Positions 5,954 to 13,376 of a stretch of DNA of 14,482 nucleotides are shown piece after piece (position 1 is the stretch's first letter; every line of letters starts with the position of its first letter). The DNA lies in assembly GCA_964370035.1 (NCBI GenBank), contig CAYJGT010000039.1, positions 1 to 14,482 of the forward strand, given 5' to 3'. The position numbers and the translations under genes are program-made. Under the pieces are notes generated by a model that worked only from the letters and a program-made list of their open reading frames with translations, searched no databases and was not told the DNA's origin. This stretch comes from CAYJHC01 sp964370035. GTDB taxonomy: Bacteria; Bacillota; Clostridia; Peptostreptococcales; Anaerovoracaceae.

Positions 5954-8090
5954 TTTGTCTTACCTCCTCTTCTGAAAGTTGAGATAAGGCTATCTCTAAA
6001 TATTCTTGGCAAGTTTTTAATAACTCTTTGTGAGTACCTTGTCCAACAATTTTTCCTTCGTCTATTACTAATATTTCGTCTGCGTCCATAATAGTATTTA
6101 TTCTTTGTGCAATAATTATTACGGTTTCATTATTCAGATATTCTTTTAAATCAGACCTTAACTTTGCATCTGTCTTAAAGTCTAGTGCTGAAAAGCTATC
6201 ATCAAATATATAAATATCACTGTCCTTTGCTAGAGCTCTGCCTATGGCTAGTCGTTGTCTTTGTCCCCCTGACACATTAGTCCCGCCTTGAGAAATTTCT
6301 TCTTGATAGCCTTTTTCTTTTTCAAAAATAAAGTCAAAAGACTGAGATACTTTTGAAATTTCTTCTAGCTCTTCAGAGGTAAGTTCTTTGCCATATTGCA
6401 AATTGGAACTAATTGTTCCGCTTAGCAATACATTTTTTTGGGGAACTAAACCAATGTGGGAACGAAGTTCCTTTTGAGTAAGAGCCTTTACATTTACTCC
6501 ATCAACTAATACTTCTCCTTTATCACAATCATAAAATCTAGGAATTAAGTTAACAATAGTAGATTTTCCAGAACCTGTAGAACCTATAAAGGCAGTGACC
6601 TTTCCTGGTAACGCTTTAAAAGAAATATTTTCTAACGCATAATTTTCTGCTCCATGATATTTAAAATATACATTTTTAAACTCTACTGTAGCTACATCTT
6701 CTTTAGATATTTGCAAAGGGTGAGTAGGATCTTTTATTGTAGGATCAGTATTCAAGACTTCCATGATTCTTTCTGCAGAAACAGAAGCTCTTGGTATAAA
6801 CATAAATACCATTGCTAGCATTAGGAAACTCATAATGACTTGCATTGAATATTGCATAAAGGCTATCATATCTCCAACTTGGAGTGTTGATTGTGACACA
6901 TAGTCAGCGCCTACCCATATGACTAAAACTGTTGTTCCATTCATGATCAACATAATTACGGGGAACAAAAATGACATTAACCTATTTACAAATAAACCGA
7001 CAGAAGATAGGTCTTTATTTGCTATATCTACTCTATTTTTTTCAAAATCTTCATTTCCGAAAGCCTTTACAACTAATAGCCCATTTAATCCCTCTCTTGC
7101 AACTAAATTCATTCTGTCAATTAGTTTTTGCATGATTTTAAACCTTGGAATGGCTATGCTCATTACAAAGATAATTGTAACTGCCATACAACCTATAGCA
7201 AGACCTATAACCCAAACCATAGAGGTAGAGGTGTTAATTGCCATAATTATACCGCCTATTGCCATAATAGGGGCATAACATAACATTCTAATTCCAATGA
7301 TAATTAGTTGTTGGATTTGAATAATATCATTTGTGCTTCTAGTTATTAGAGACGCAGTGGAGAATTTATCAAACTCTTCATTTGTAAAACTCTCAATCTT
7401 AGTAAATACTTCAGTTCGTAGATTTCTAGCAAAGGCTGCACCTATTCTAGTTGAGAGTAATGTTGCAAAGATAGAGGCAATGCCACCAATTAAAGAAATA
7501 ACTAGCATAAAAATTCCTGTTTTTAGTATATAAGCTGATTGGCTTGATGAAAGGTCAACGCCAATATTTTTGTAGAGTTCTCCTATTATTATTGGAACAG
7601 ATTGTTCTATGAAGGCTGGGTCGGTGTTCATAGCTATTTCTTGAGACTGTGAAAGAGTTTTATCACCTTCCGACATATAATTTGCCGTAGAAAAACCAAT
7701 GCCAAAAGAGGAAGAAACTTGTTCAATAGTTGCTTCTTCGTCGCTACCTTCATAAATATACAACATGCCTTGGTCTAGCTTAGATTGATCATAATCTCCA
7801 TATCTTAATGGATCCAAGCTGGGGGCGTCAGCTTTTTTGAGGCTATAATTCTCTAATAAAATCTTTGTATTTTTATCAGTTGAAACAGATAAAAGCATTT
7901 CAAAATCATCTTCAGAAACTGCAAGTGGAATGGTCTCCTCTATACCTTGTTGTTGAATTCCAACATTTACTATGTTGGACATGTAATAAGGTAGATTTAA
8001 ATCTGAATATGCTTGAACAAAGAGAAGTACTAAAGCCAGTATAAAGCCTCCAATAAAAGGTTTAATATTTCGTATAAACAGTTTTCTCAT
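5940..8090 (-). CDS. ABC exporter half-transporter, degenerate-site subunit with extracellular domain
   Basis: The 716-residue partner of the 625-residue subunit has Walker A GSTGSGKS (503-510), Q-loop Gln551 and a canonical signature VSGGQ (606-610). Its own ATP site is impaired: the residue after the Walker B aspartate is Asp631 (IYIFDD) instead of Glu, and the switch His is Gln662 (AQRINT). Together with the degenerate signature of the partner, this creates one degenerate and one working ATP site, as known for heterodimeric exporters. Between the first and second membrane segments (about residues 33-188) is an insertion of roughly 150 mostly polar, acidic residues that should face outside. 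BmrD-type subunits also carry an extracellular domain, but this one appears large. The start ATG 8088-8090 is supported by AAAGGAG at 8097-8103. The gene is first in its two-gene operon. Confidence 0.93.
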   Translation of the reverse strand: MRKLFIRNIKPFIGGFILALVLLFVQAYSDLNLPYYMSNIVNVGIQQQGIEETIPLAVSEDDFEMLLSVSTDKNTKILLENYSLKKADAPSLDPLRYGDYDQSKLDQGMLYIYEGSDEEATIEQVSSSFGIGFSTANYMSEGDKTLSQSQEIAMNTDPAFIEQSVPIIIGELYKNIGVDLSSSQSAYILKTGIFMLVISLIGGIASIFATLLSTRIGAAFARNLRTEVFTKIESFTNEEFDKFSTASLITRSTNDIIQIQQLIIIGIRMLCYAPIMAIGGIIMAINTSTSMVWVIGLAIGCMAVTIIFVMSIAIPRFKIMQKLIDRMNLVAREGLNGLLVVKAFGNEDFEKNRVDIANKDLSSVGLFVNRLMSFLFPVIMLIMNGTTVLVIWVGADYVSQSTLQVGDMIAFMQYSMQVIMSFLMLAMVFMFIPRASVSAERIMEVLNTDPTIKDPTHPLQISKEDVATVEFKNVYFKYHGAENYALENISFKALPGKVTAFIGSTGSGKSTIVNLIPRFYDCDKGEVLVDGVNVKALTQKELRSHIGLVPQKNVLLSGTISSNLQYGKELTSEELEEISKVSQSFDFIFEKEKGYQEEISQGGTNVSGGQRQRLAIGRALAKDSDIYIFDDSFSALDFKTDAKLRSDLKEYLNNETVIIIAQRINTIMDADEILVIDEGKIVGQGTHKELLKTCQEYLEIALSQLSEEEVRQSEQE

Positions 8091-8108
8091 TTTTTCTCCT
8101 TTAAAAAA

Positions 8109-8138
8109 GGTAGGGAATACCTACCAAGCGATAGGTAT
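8109..8138 (-). promoter_or_regulatory. Operator-like overlapping inverted repeats at the ABC promoter
   Basis: Three copies of a TAGG/CCTA half-site are packed into 30 bases. ATACCTA and TAGGTAT form an inverted repeat (8118-8124 with 8132-8138) that spans the predicted transcription start. GGTAGG (8109-8114) and CCTACC (8120-8125) form a second one. On the minus strand the second is a 6-bp hairpin followed by six T residues just before the SD. The arrangement fits a repressor operator; a short attenuator is possible but would end transcription after only about 30 bases. No regulator gene is adjacent. Confidence 0.5.
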
Positions 8139-8167
8139 ATTTTATATTAATATCATTGAAAAGTCAA
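8139..8167 (-). promoter_or_regulatory. Promoter of the ABC exporter operon
   Basis: On the minus strand TTGACT (8162-8167) and TAAAAT (8139-8144) are separated by 17 bases. The predicted start of transcription is near 8132, inside the inverted repeat at 8109-8138. Confidence 0.7.
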
Positions 8168-8211
8168 CAAATAAAATAGTAGAGAAGATTAGAGGCAGGT
8201 AAAAAGTAGAA

Positions 8212-8310
8212 GGCTAGGGAGGGGGTGATTGGGCATATTTACTTTTTGAATAGAGCAGAGAATTAACTAGAAAATAAATGTAAAATTATTACAAAAATGT
8301 TAAAAAAAGG
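8212..8310 (+). other. Intergenic region upstream of the Tad-like operon
   Basis: The 280-base divergent spacer holds, besides the two promoters, a G-rich tract (8212-8233, G runs of 2, 3, 5 and 3) and a TGTAA-5-TTACA inverted repeat (8279-8293) that lies 17 bases before the -35 box of the Tad-like operon. Neither matches a binding site that I know. No gene is visible here apart from a 13-codon GTG frame at 8225 whose SD spacing is too short. Confidence 0.25.
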
Positions 8311-8339
8311 TTGACAACTAAAACCAAAAAGAGTATTCT
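8311..8339 (+). promoter_or_regulatory. Promoter of the Tad-like operon
   Basis: A consensus -35 TTGACA (8311-8316) and a TATTCT -10 (8334-8339) are 17 bases apart. The start of transcription should be near 8346, giving a short leader with the SD GAGGAGGTG at 8355-8362. Confidence 0.75.
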
Positions 8340-8371
8340 GTTAATACAAAAAGAGAGGAGGTGCAAGTAAA

Positions 8372-8794
8372 ATGATAAAGGGTGCAATGATGAATAGAGA
8401 GAGAGTTCAAGACTCAGTCGTTAGAGAAATTCTTACTGAGTATAACAAAATAATTGAAAGAATGTTGTCAAATGGCAAAACAGGAATGGAGAATTCGTAC
8501 TTATCAATGTTAAATAAGAAGTTGCTTAGATGTAACGAGGTAAGTCAACTTGAAGAGTGTGGTTTAGCAGGGGAAGAGTTGATAATCGTACTTTCGGTTG
8601 AGGAAAGTAAGAAATACCTACCAGATAAGACTTGGGAAAAAATCAGATTTGGGAAAGAAGTTAAAGGAGTGGATTATAAGAGTGAAAGGGCATTAGATAA
8701 ATATTATTTATATTTTTCTCTTGCATTAATGAGAACTCTTGATGAAAAATCTAGGGAAGGCCTTATTAATTATAATAATTATAATGGACATTGA
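8372..8794 (+). CDS. Unknown 140-residue protein, first gene of the Tad-like operon
   Basis: I do not recognise this family. The 140-residue product is hydrophilic, rich in Glu, Lys, Asn and Leu and mostly helical in pattern. It has no signal peptide or membrane segment, so it is probably cytosolic. It has two cysteines (54, 63) and a Tyr/Asn-rich end (LINYNNYNGH). ATG 8372 is preceded by a strong SD (GAGGAGGTG, nine-base spacing); in-frame ATGs at codons 6 and 7 are alternatives with worse spacing. It directly follows the operon promoter, and the CpaB gene begins 32 bases after its stop, so it is very likely co-transcribed with the secretion machinery. An accessory or regulatory role is inferred from position only. 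Confidence 0.75.
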   Translation: MIKGAMMNRERVQDSVVREILTEYNKIIERMLSNGKTGMENSYLSMLNKKLLRCNEVSQLEECGLAGEELIIVLSVEESKKYLPDKTWEKIRFGKEVKGVDYKSERALDKYYLYFSLALMRTLDEKSREGLINYNNYNGH

Positions 8795-8826
8795 TTTGCA
8801 AATAATAATTGAGGAGGAGTTGTAAG

Positions 8827-9519
8827 ATGAAGAAGGAAAGTTTAGGGAATTCCTACAAGTTTCCTAATGTACGAAATGGGGAAGAGAGTAGCTCTAAGAT
8901 TTTTATCAAAAAAAAGGGCAACACAAAGTTCATAGTTATTATTTTAGTTATGTTGTTTGTAATATGGGAATTTTGGGGCAGATCTTTAATACTATATGAT
9001 TCTGCAGTTGTTTTTAAAGAAGATCTGCCTAAGGGGACTTTGGTACAAGAAGAAATGCTTGATGTGATGAAAATAGAGGACTTACCGAAAAATGCAATTT
9101 TAGAGAAGGATGTGGAAAAATTATTAGGGAAAGAGGCTATACAATATATTCCGAAACAAACGGCTATATACGAAGCTAACTTTATAGAAAAAGATTTAGC
9201 TCCAACAGAAGAGAGTGGTTTGAAAATTGTAGCAGTTCCAATGAATTGGTTAGATAGCTATCCTGAAACCTTAAGAAGAGGTGACATTGTAGACTTTTAT
9301 AACATTGGAAATAATGCAAATAAAGGCCCCATAGTATCGGCGAAAGTTGCCCATGTGAAAGACAGTGAAAATATAGAGGTTGCAAACACTGGCGGAGATA
9401 GAACCGTTGGTAGTCCTCCAGTAAAAACTATAGAGGTTATATTAAATAATGAACAGTTGATATTGTTAACTAGCATGGTAGACTATGGAACAAAATTTAT
9501 GCTGTCGTATCAGCAGTAA
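8827..9519 (+). CDS. cpaB: CpaB/RcpC-like Tad assembly protein (SAF domain)
   Basis: The 230-residue protein has a cytosolic basic N-terminus, one membrane segment (about residues 34-50) and an extracytoplasmic SAF domain (about 60-120: VVFKEDLPKGTLVQEEML, then a second conserved turn near IPKQTAIYEANF). A C-terminal CpaB-like beta region follows (LRRGDIVDFYNI at 149-160; TIEVILNNEQLILLTSMVDYG near the end). CpaB/RcpC proteins act in the periplasm or at the cell envelope in Flp/Tad pilus assembly; in a Gram-positive cell this one would sit on the outer face of the membrane. The start at 8827 is chosen over an upstream in-frame TTG at 8809 because the SD GAGGAGGAG (8811-8819) lies between them at ideal spacing. 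It is followed after ten bases by the TadZ-like gene. Confidence 0.8.
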   Translation: MKKESLGNSYKFPNVRNGEESSSKIFIKKKGNTKFIVIILVMLFVIWEFWGRSLILYDSAVVFKEDLPKGTLVQEEMLDVMKIEDLPKNAILEKDVEKLLGKEAIQYIPKQTAIYEANFIEKDLAPTEESGLKIVAVPMNWLDSYPETLRRGDIVDFYNIGNNANKGPIVSAKVAHVKDSENIEVANTGGDRTVGSPPVKTIEVILNNEQLILLTSMVDYGTKFMLSYQQ

Positions 9520-9529
9520 AGGAGAAAAA

Positions 9530-10336
9530 ATGAAAGTAATATCCATAATTGGTGGAGATAGCCAAGTTGGAACAACGATGATAGCCCAATCTTTAGGAGA
9601 AAGCCTTGCATTTTATGGAAAGAAAGTGATATTGCTTTTGGCAAGTGGTAATTATGGCAACGATTTTTTGAAACAAGGGGCTTATTCTATAGACAATTTG
9701 GGCGGAAAAAATGAAACAGAAAATAATGCTAATGAGATAAGAGAAGTAATTGAGTATACAGGGGAATTGGCCTTTATTGGGGGCATTAAGAAAATCCAAG
9801 AACTGCCTTTTTTTTCTATTAAATTTGTGGGGAAAATTGCCAAGGAACTTCAGAATGATTTCGATTTTATGATTGTTGATGGTGGTTCGAACATAAATAG
9901 TCCTTTGATGATATCTTCTTTATTATTTGCAGATGTTAGGTTTACAGTGTTAACTCAGCACGAAAAGTCAGTGAAAAGGTATAGAAATATCAGAGAACTT
10001 TTGCTAGAACCTAAAAACCTTAAGGGGAAGATTATTTTAAATAAATACGCAGAGGTCGAGGGGTTGTATACAAAAGAGCATGTAGAATTTTTACTTTCAG
10101 AATATGTTTCGGTCGGATTTTCTAATAGACCAGAAGGTGCAGAGAAAGAGAATGAAAGAGAAACATTGATGTCAGATGAAATATTTGCGCAAGAAATGAA
10201 TGCACTTAGAGATATAGTTTTGAATGAAAAGGAAACATCTCGTGTAAGAGAATTAAATAAAGTGAAGGAAAGGGGAGATTATTATGAAAAAGCAGGAGAG
10301 CCAACAAGGGTTAAAAGGCGAGTTTTCTTTAGATGA
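9530..10336 (+). CDS. TadZ/CpaE-like P-loop protein lacking the Walker A lysine
   Basis: The 268-residue protein has the MinD/ParA-like fold seen in TadZ/CpaE. The N-terminus MKVISIIGGDSQVGTT aligns with the deviant P-loop KGGxGKT, but the signature lysine is absent and the usual GK(T/S) is GTT (Gly14-Thr15-Thr16). A Walker B-like strand reads DFMIVDGGSN (112-121). TadZ proteins are known to have atypical P-loops; they mark the cell position where the Tad machine assembles and bind the TadA ATPase. Nucleotide hydrolysis here is doubtful. ATG 9530 follows AAAGGAG (9518-9524), and a longer in-frame start inside the cpaB gene is rejected on SD grounds. The charged C-terminus overlaps the next gene by 53 bases. 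MinD-like regulators are the alternative assignment, but the position between CpaB and CpaF favours TadZ. Confidence 0.7.
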   Translation: MKVISIIGGDSQVGTTMIAQSLGESLAFYGKKVILLLASGNYGNDFLKQGAYSIDNLGGKNETENNANEIREVIEYTGELAFIGGIKKIQELPFFSIKFVGKIAKELQNDFDFMIVDGGSNINSPLMISSLLFADVRFTVLTQHEKSVKRYRNIRELLLEPKNLKGKIILNKYAEVEGLYTKEHVEFLLSEYVSVGFSNRPEGAEKENERETLMSDEIFAQEMNALRDIVLNEKETSRVRELNKVKERGDYYEKAGEPTRVKRRVFFR

Positions 10337-11741
10337 TTTTCTTAATGACCCTATTAAGTCGGAAGAGAGTTTTGTACAAACTAAAGACATTTCATTTAAA
10401 GAAATTTGCCAAATTATAAAAGATGCATTTAGCGAGGAGTGGGAAACCTCAGATGAATCTTTGAAAGAAAGCAAACTTGAAAGAGAAAAGGATGCAATAA
10501 TTGGAAAAGAGTATGCAGTAAATTTTTATAGAGAGAAAATAAAAAAAGTTATATTAGAAAATAATTTAGAAAATTGCAAATGGCCTAAATACTATAAAAG
10601 TTTAGAAGATGGAGTTTTCCATGAAAATTGGGGGCTCGCGGGGTTAGCTTCTTGGGCTTATGACGAGAACGATAAGTACAAGGCTTCTTCCTCAGCGAAA
10701 ATAATAGGAAATCGGATTTATTGCTTTATTGATGGCAAATTAAAACTCCAACCCCAGAGAATATCTGAAGAAAGAAGAGCACAACTAAAAAAAGCTTTGC
10801 TACTTGCCACTCCTAAAGAAAGGTTGGAAGAAGGGTTTCATGAAGTGTATATGCACAATGGGATTAGAATTACTATTTTTTCTGGAGAAAGAACTAAAAG
10901 TGGACAGGATGTAATGGTATTTAGAAAATATGTTTTGAAATCTTTAACATTCGAAAACATGGCAGCTCTTGGAACTTTTCCTAGAGAAGCTATCCCCCTT
11001 TTTAAATCAATGATAAACATAGGCTATAATGTTCTCTTTGCAGGGCAAGTAAGGTCTGGTAAAACTACATTTTTACAGGCCTGGCAAAAAAATGAGAATA
11101 GCAGCTTGGAGGGCTTGGCAATTGCGACAGACCCAGAAACACCTTGGCATAAAATAATGCCTAAAGCCCCAATAATGCAGATAATTGCTGATGGAAAAGA
11201 CTTAGAACGGATTACAAAGTCGTTGCTTAGGGGAGATAACGATTATGTTCTATTAGAAGAAATGAGAGAGGCTACAGCCTTTAATATTGCGCTAGATATT
11301 ACTTCTACTGGAACTATGCGAAGCAAAGGGACAATACATGCTAATAATCCTGCTAATGTCCCTTATAAAATGGCAAGTAAAATTCATGCAAAATATGGTG
11401 GTGAATTTAATACTATCGTAGCTACAATTTTTAATAACTTTAACTATATATTTGAATTTTATCAGGTGCCTGAGAATAAGGCTAAGAAAAGGCTTAAAAG
11501 TATATACGAATTTTCATACGACGAGGAAAATGATATTTGTTGTATGTATAAAATTTGTTTATTTGATCCCGTTGAAGAAAAGTGGAAATGGAAAAATCAC
11601 ATGTGCAAATCAAACTTAGTAATTGGAGCAACCTGCATGAAAGAAATAGAAAACATTAGAAAAACATTAGAAAAACTAGAGGCAGAGAACCCAATAGTAG
11701 GGGAGTTTGCTCTAATTCCGGCATATTATAATTCGAAATGA
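10284..11741 (+). CDS. cpaF: CpaF/TadA-type secretion ATPase
   Basis: The 485-residue protein is a divergent PilT/VirB11-superfamily ATPase of the CpaF/TadA group. An unusual acidic N-terminal region (about 1-75) precedes the N-terminal domain; NGIRITIFSGERTK (192-205) supplies the expected arginines. Walker A is GQVRSGKT (254-261), an Asp-box-like segment is ATDPETPWHK (281-290), Walker B is YVLLEE (321-326) and the His box is GTIHANNP (349-356). The usual GEVRGGEA segment is EEMREATAF (325-333) and the usual GHDGSL is GTMRSKG, so the family motifs have drifted while the catalytic residues remain. It should be a cytosolic hexamer driving the TadB/TadC-like membrane platform. The SD AAGGGGAG lies about six bases before ATG 10284, inside the preceding gene. 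After residue 395 a tail with several cysteines extends beyond the usual fold. Confidence 0.88.
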   Translation: MKKQESQQGLKGEFSLDDFLNDPIKSEESFVQTKDISFKEICQIIKDAFSEEWETSDESLKESKLEREKDAIIGKEYAVNFYREKIKKVILENNLENCKWPKYYKSLEDGVFHENWGLAGLASWAYDENDKYKASSSAKIIGNRIYCFIDGKLKLQPQRISEERRAQLKKALLLATPKERLEEGFHEVYMHNGIRITIFSGERTKSGQDVMVFRKYVLKSLTFENMAALGTFPREAIPLFKSMINIGYNVLFAGQVRSGKTTFLQAWQKNENSSLEGLAIATDPETPWHKIMPKAPIMQIIADGKDLERITKSLLRGDNDYVLLEEMREATAFNIALDITSTGTMRSKGTIHANNPANVPYKMASKIHAKYGGEFNTIVATIFNNFNYIFEFYQVPENKAKKRLKSIYEFSYDEENDICCMYKICLFDPVEEKWKWKNHMCKSNLVIGATCMKEIENIRKTLEKLEAENPIVGEFALIPAYYNSK

Positions 11742-11799
11742 AACAACTGTGGAATAGGGCTTAGCAAAATATAAGAGAATAGTTAAGGAAGGGAAGAGA

Positions 11800-12624
11800 A
11801 TGAAGGAGGATAAAGAAAAGAATAAAAGGCTAAATATATTTTGTTTAGAAATAAAAATGTTGATGGAGATTGTGTTAAACATTAAGAAGAAAAGCCTAGA
11901 AATATTTTTTGGAGGAACGCTAGGAGTGGGACTGATTATTGGAATTCCAGTTGGTATAGTTGCGGGAATTCCCTTAGGGGTAGCTACGATTTTAGTTACA
12001 ATATCAACTGCTTATTTATATTTGAAAAGTAGATTATACGTACAAAGAGCAGGTACATCAAGAGAAGGAGAAGTGCTGGTAGGAGAATTATTAGCAAATT
12101 ATAAAATAAGTTATTGTAATATCACAGAAGCTATTGAAACAACTGCAAAACTTATTGAAGATGCGCCATTTAGCAAAGCATTGCTGTTTGATCTTGCCAT
12201 TGGATTAAATACTGCCGTTACAAAAGAAGAAGTGAATAAATTATTAGATAATTTTAAGCATTCGATTGGAACAATTTGGGCAGATATTCTAGCAACTAAT
12301 ATGTACTTTGCAATTACTCAAGGTATAAACATAACTAAATCTTTACAAGATTTATCTGAGAGTCTTATTAAAAGCAGAAGATTAGTAGAGTACAACAAAA
12401 GAGGGATAAATGAGGCCTCGATGATGTTAAAGTTTTTAGGCCCAGCGTGTATTGTTTTAACGGTTTTCTGTGCAACGAGCATATTTGGGATGCCTTTGGG
12501 AAAATATATTTACTATCAATTTGGGACGGAATCAGGGTTGAGTTGGTTTTTAAGTGTGGTTGTGTCATATATTGTTGGCATAGGCGTTAATGTTTATTTT
12601 AGTAGTAAAAAATTAGATTTGTAA
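11800..12624 (+). CDS. TadB-like inner-membrane platform protein
   Basis: The 274-residue protein has the layout of a Tad platform protein (T2SF-like fold). It has two adjacent membrane segments (about 36-56 and 57-76), a cytosolic helical domain of roughly 130 residues (about 80-205) and two C-terminal membrane segments (about 209-230 and 247-267). Within the loop, LVGELLANYKISYCNITEAIE resembles the first helical hairpin of T2SF domains, followed by an acidic-Pro turn (EDAPFSKALLFDL). Such proteins are moved by the TadA ATPase and form the channel base for pilin assembly. ATG 11800 follows AAGGAAGGG (11785-11793). A 58-base gap with no visible signal separates it from the ATPase gene. Identity is inferred from topology and position more than from motifs. 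Confidence 0.65.
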   Translation: MKEDKEKNKRLNIFCLEIKMLMEIVLNIKKKSLEIFFGGTLGVGLIIGIPVGIVAGIPLGVATILVTISTAYLYLKSRLYVQRAGTSREGEVLVGELLANYKISYCNITEAIETTAKLIEDAPFSKALLFDLAIGLNTAVTKEEVNKLLDNFKHSIGTIWADILATNMYFAITQGINITKSLQDLSESLIKSRRLVEYNKRGINEASMMLKFLGPACIVLTVFCATSIFGMPLGKYIYYQFGTESGLSWFLSVVVSYIVGIGVNVYFSSKKLDL

Positions 12625-12701
12625 AGAAACTCTAATGCTATGAAGCCAATAATAGGTTAGAAGTTTTGTTAAAACATTGGGAAATATGAAAGAAGGCAAT
12701 T

Positions 12702-13247
12702 ATGGGAATGAAAGGTAAAAGTATTAAAGTAAAAGAAAAAATAGAAGAATATTTTGAAAACAATAAAATTAAAAAAGAAAAACAAGCGTTAGAGGAGGAA
12801 TTGTTTGATTCTTTAATAATACTAAAAAATTTGTCAATCGTTCAACAAGAAAGTCCTTTATCTGCCGACTTTATTTTTGAAAAGCTATTGGTAAATTCAA
12901 AAAAACTAAAACCATATTTTGCGGAAATGATATTGCTTTATAGGCAAGGGGATGAAAAGGCTGGGTTTAATGTGTTTATTACAAAAATCGGAACAAGACA
13001 TGCTAGAACATTTGGGAGTATTCTAGCGAAATTGGATAAAATAAATCCTGCGGAAATAGTAATGCAAGTGATGGCTTTGCAAGAGGTTTTGGAGGATGAA
13101 AGGATAACTAGAGAAACAAAAAAGGCAGATAGGAATGGAGTGATTGCGACTTTATGCGCAGCGGTGACTATCTTTGTAATGCTTCTTAATTTTACAGTAG
13201 TAGTTGTGTTTATGGATACAATGAAAATTTTAGAACAGCTATTTTAA
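12702..13247 (+). CDS. Short TadC-like platform protein with one membrane segment
   Basis: The 181-residue protein sits where TadC is expected, after TadB. It has a basic, helical N-terminus (lysine-rich 1-30), a cytosolic domain (about 31-145) with the helical pattern of a T2SF domain (EEELFDSLIILKNLSI; MQVMALQEVLEDERI), and one long C-terminal membrane segment (about 147-170). TadC proteins are typically near 300 residues with N-terminal membrane segments as well, so this is roughly a half-length version. There is no sign of a frameshift upstream: the preceding 77 bases are noncoding and an SD-like GAAAGAAGG precedes ATG 12702. It probably pairs with the TadB-like protein. It could also be an unrelated membrane-anchored component. 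An alternative start is ATG 12708. Confidence 0.6.
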   Translation: MGMKGKSIKVKEKIEEYFENNKIKKEKQALEEELFDSLIILKNLSIVQQESPLSADFIFEKLLVNSKKLKPYFAEMILLYRQGDEKAGFNVFITKIGTRHARTFGSILAKLDKINPAEIVMQVMALQEVLEDERITRETKKADRNGVIATLCAAVTIFVMLLNFTVVVVFMDTMKILEQLF

Positions 13248-13376
13248 TGGTACTAGAGAACAATAAAGTCGTAAATATAAGATAGAGTTTGAAGTTGATT
13301 TGAAATAAATTAAGAAAGAAGTGAGTTGGAGTAAAGATGAATAAGAAGAGTTTACTTTTTAGAGAGGAGAAAAGAA

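Noticed and set aside
8809..8826. TTG start adding six residues to CpaB
   Set aside because: The strong SD GAGGAGGAG lies within this extension at correct spacing for ATG 8827, and the extension simply translates the SD.
9485..9529. Upstream in-frame ATG for the TadZ-like gene
   Set aside because: It lies inside the cpaB end with no SD, whereas AAAGGAG precedes ATG 9530 and the P-loop fold should start right there.
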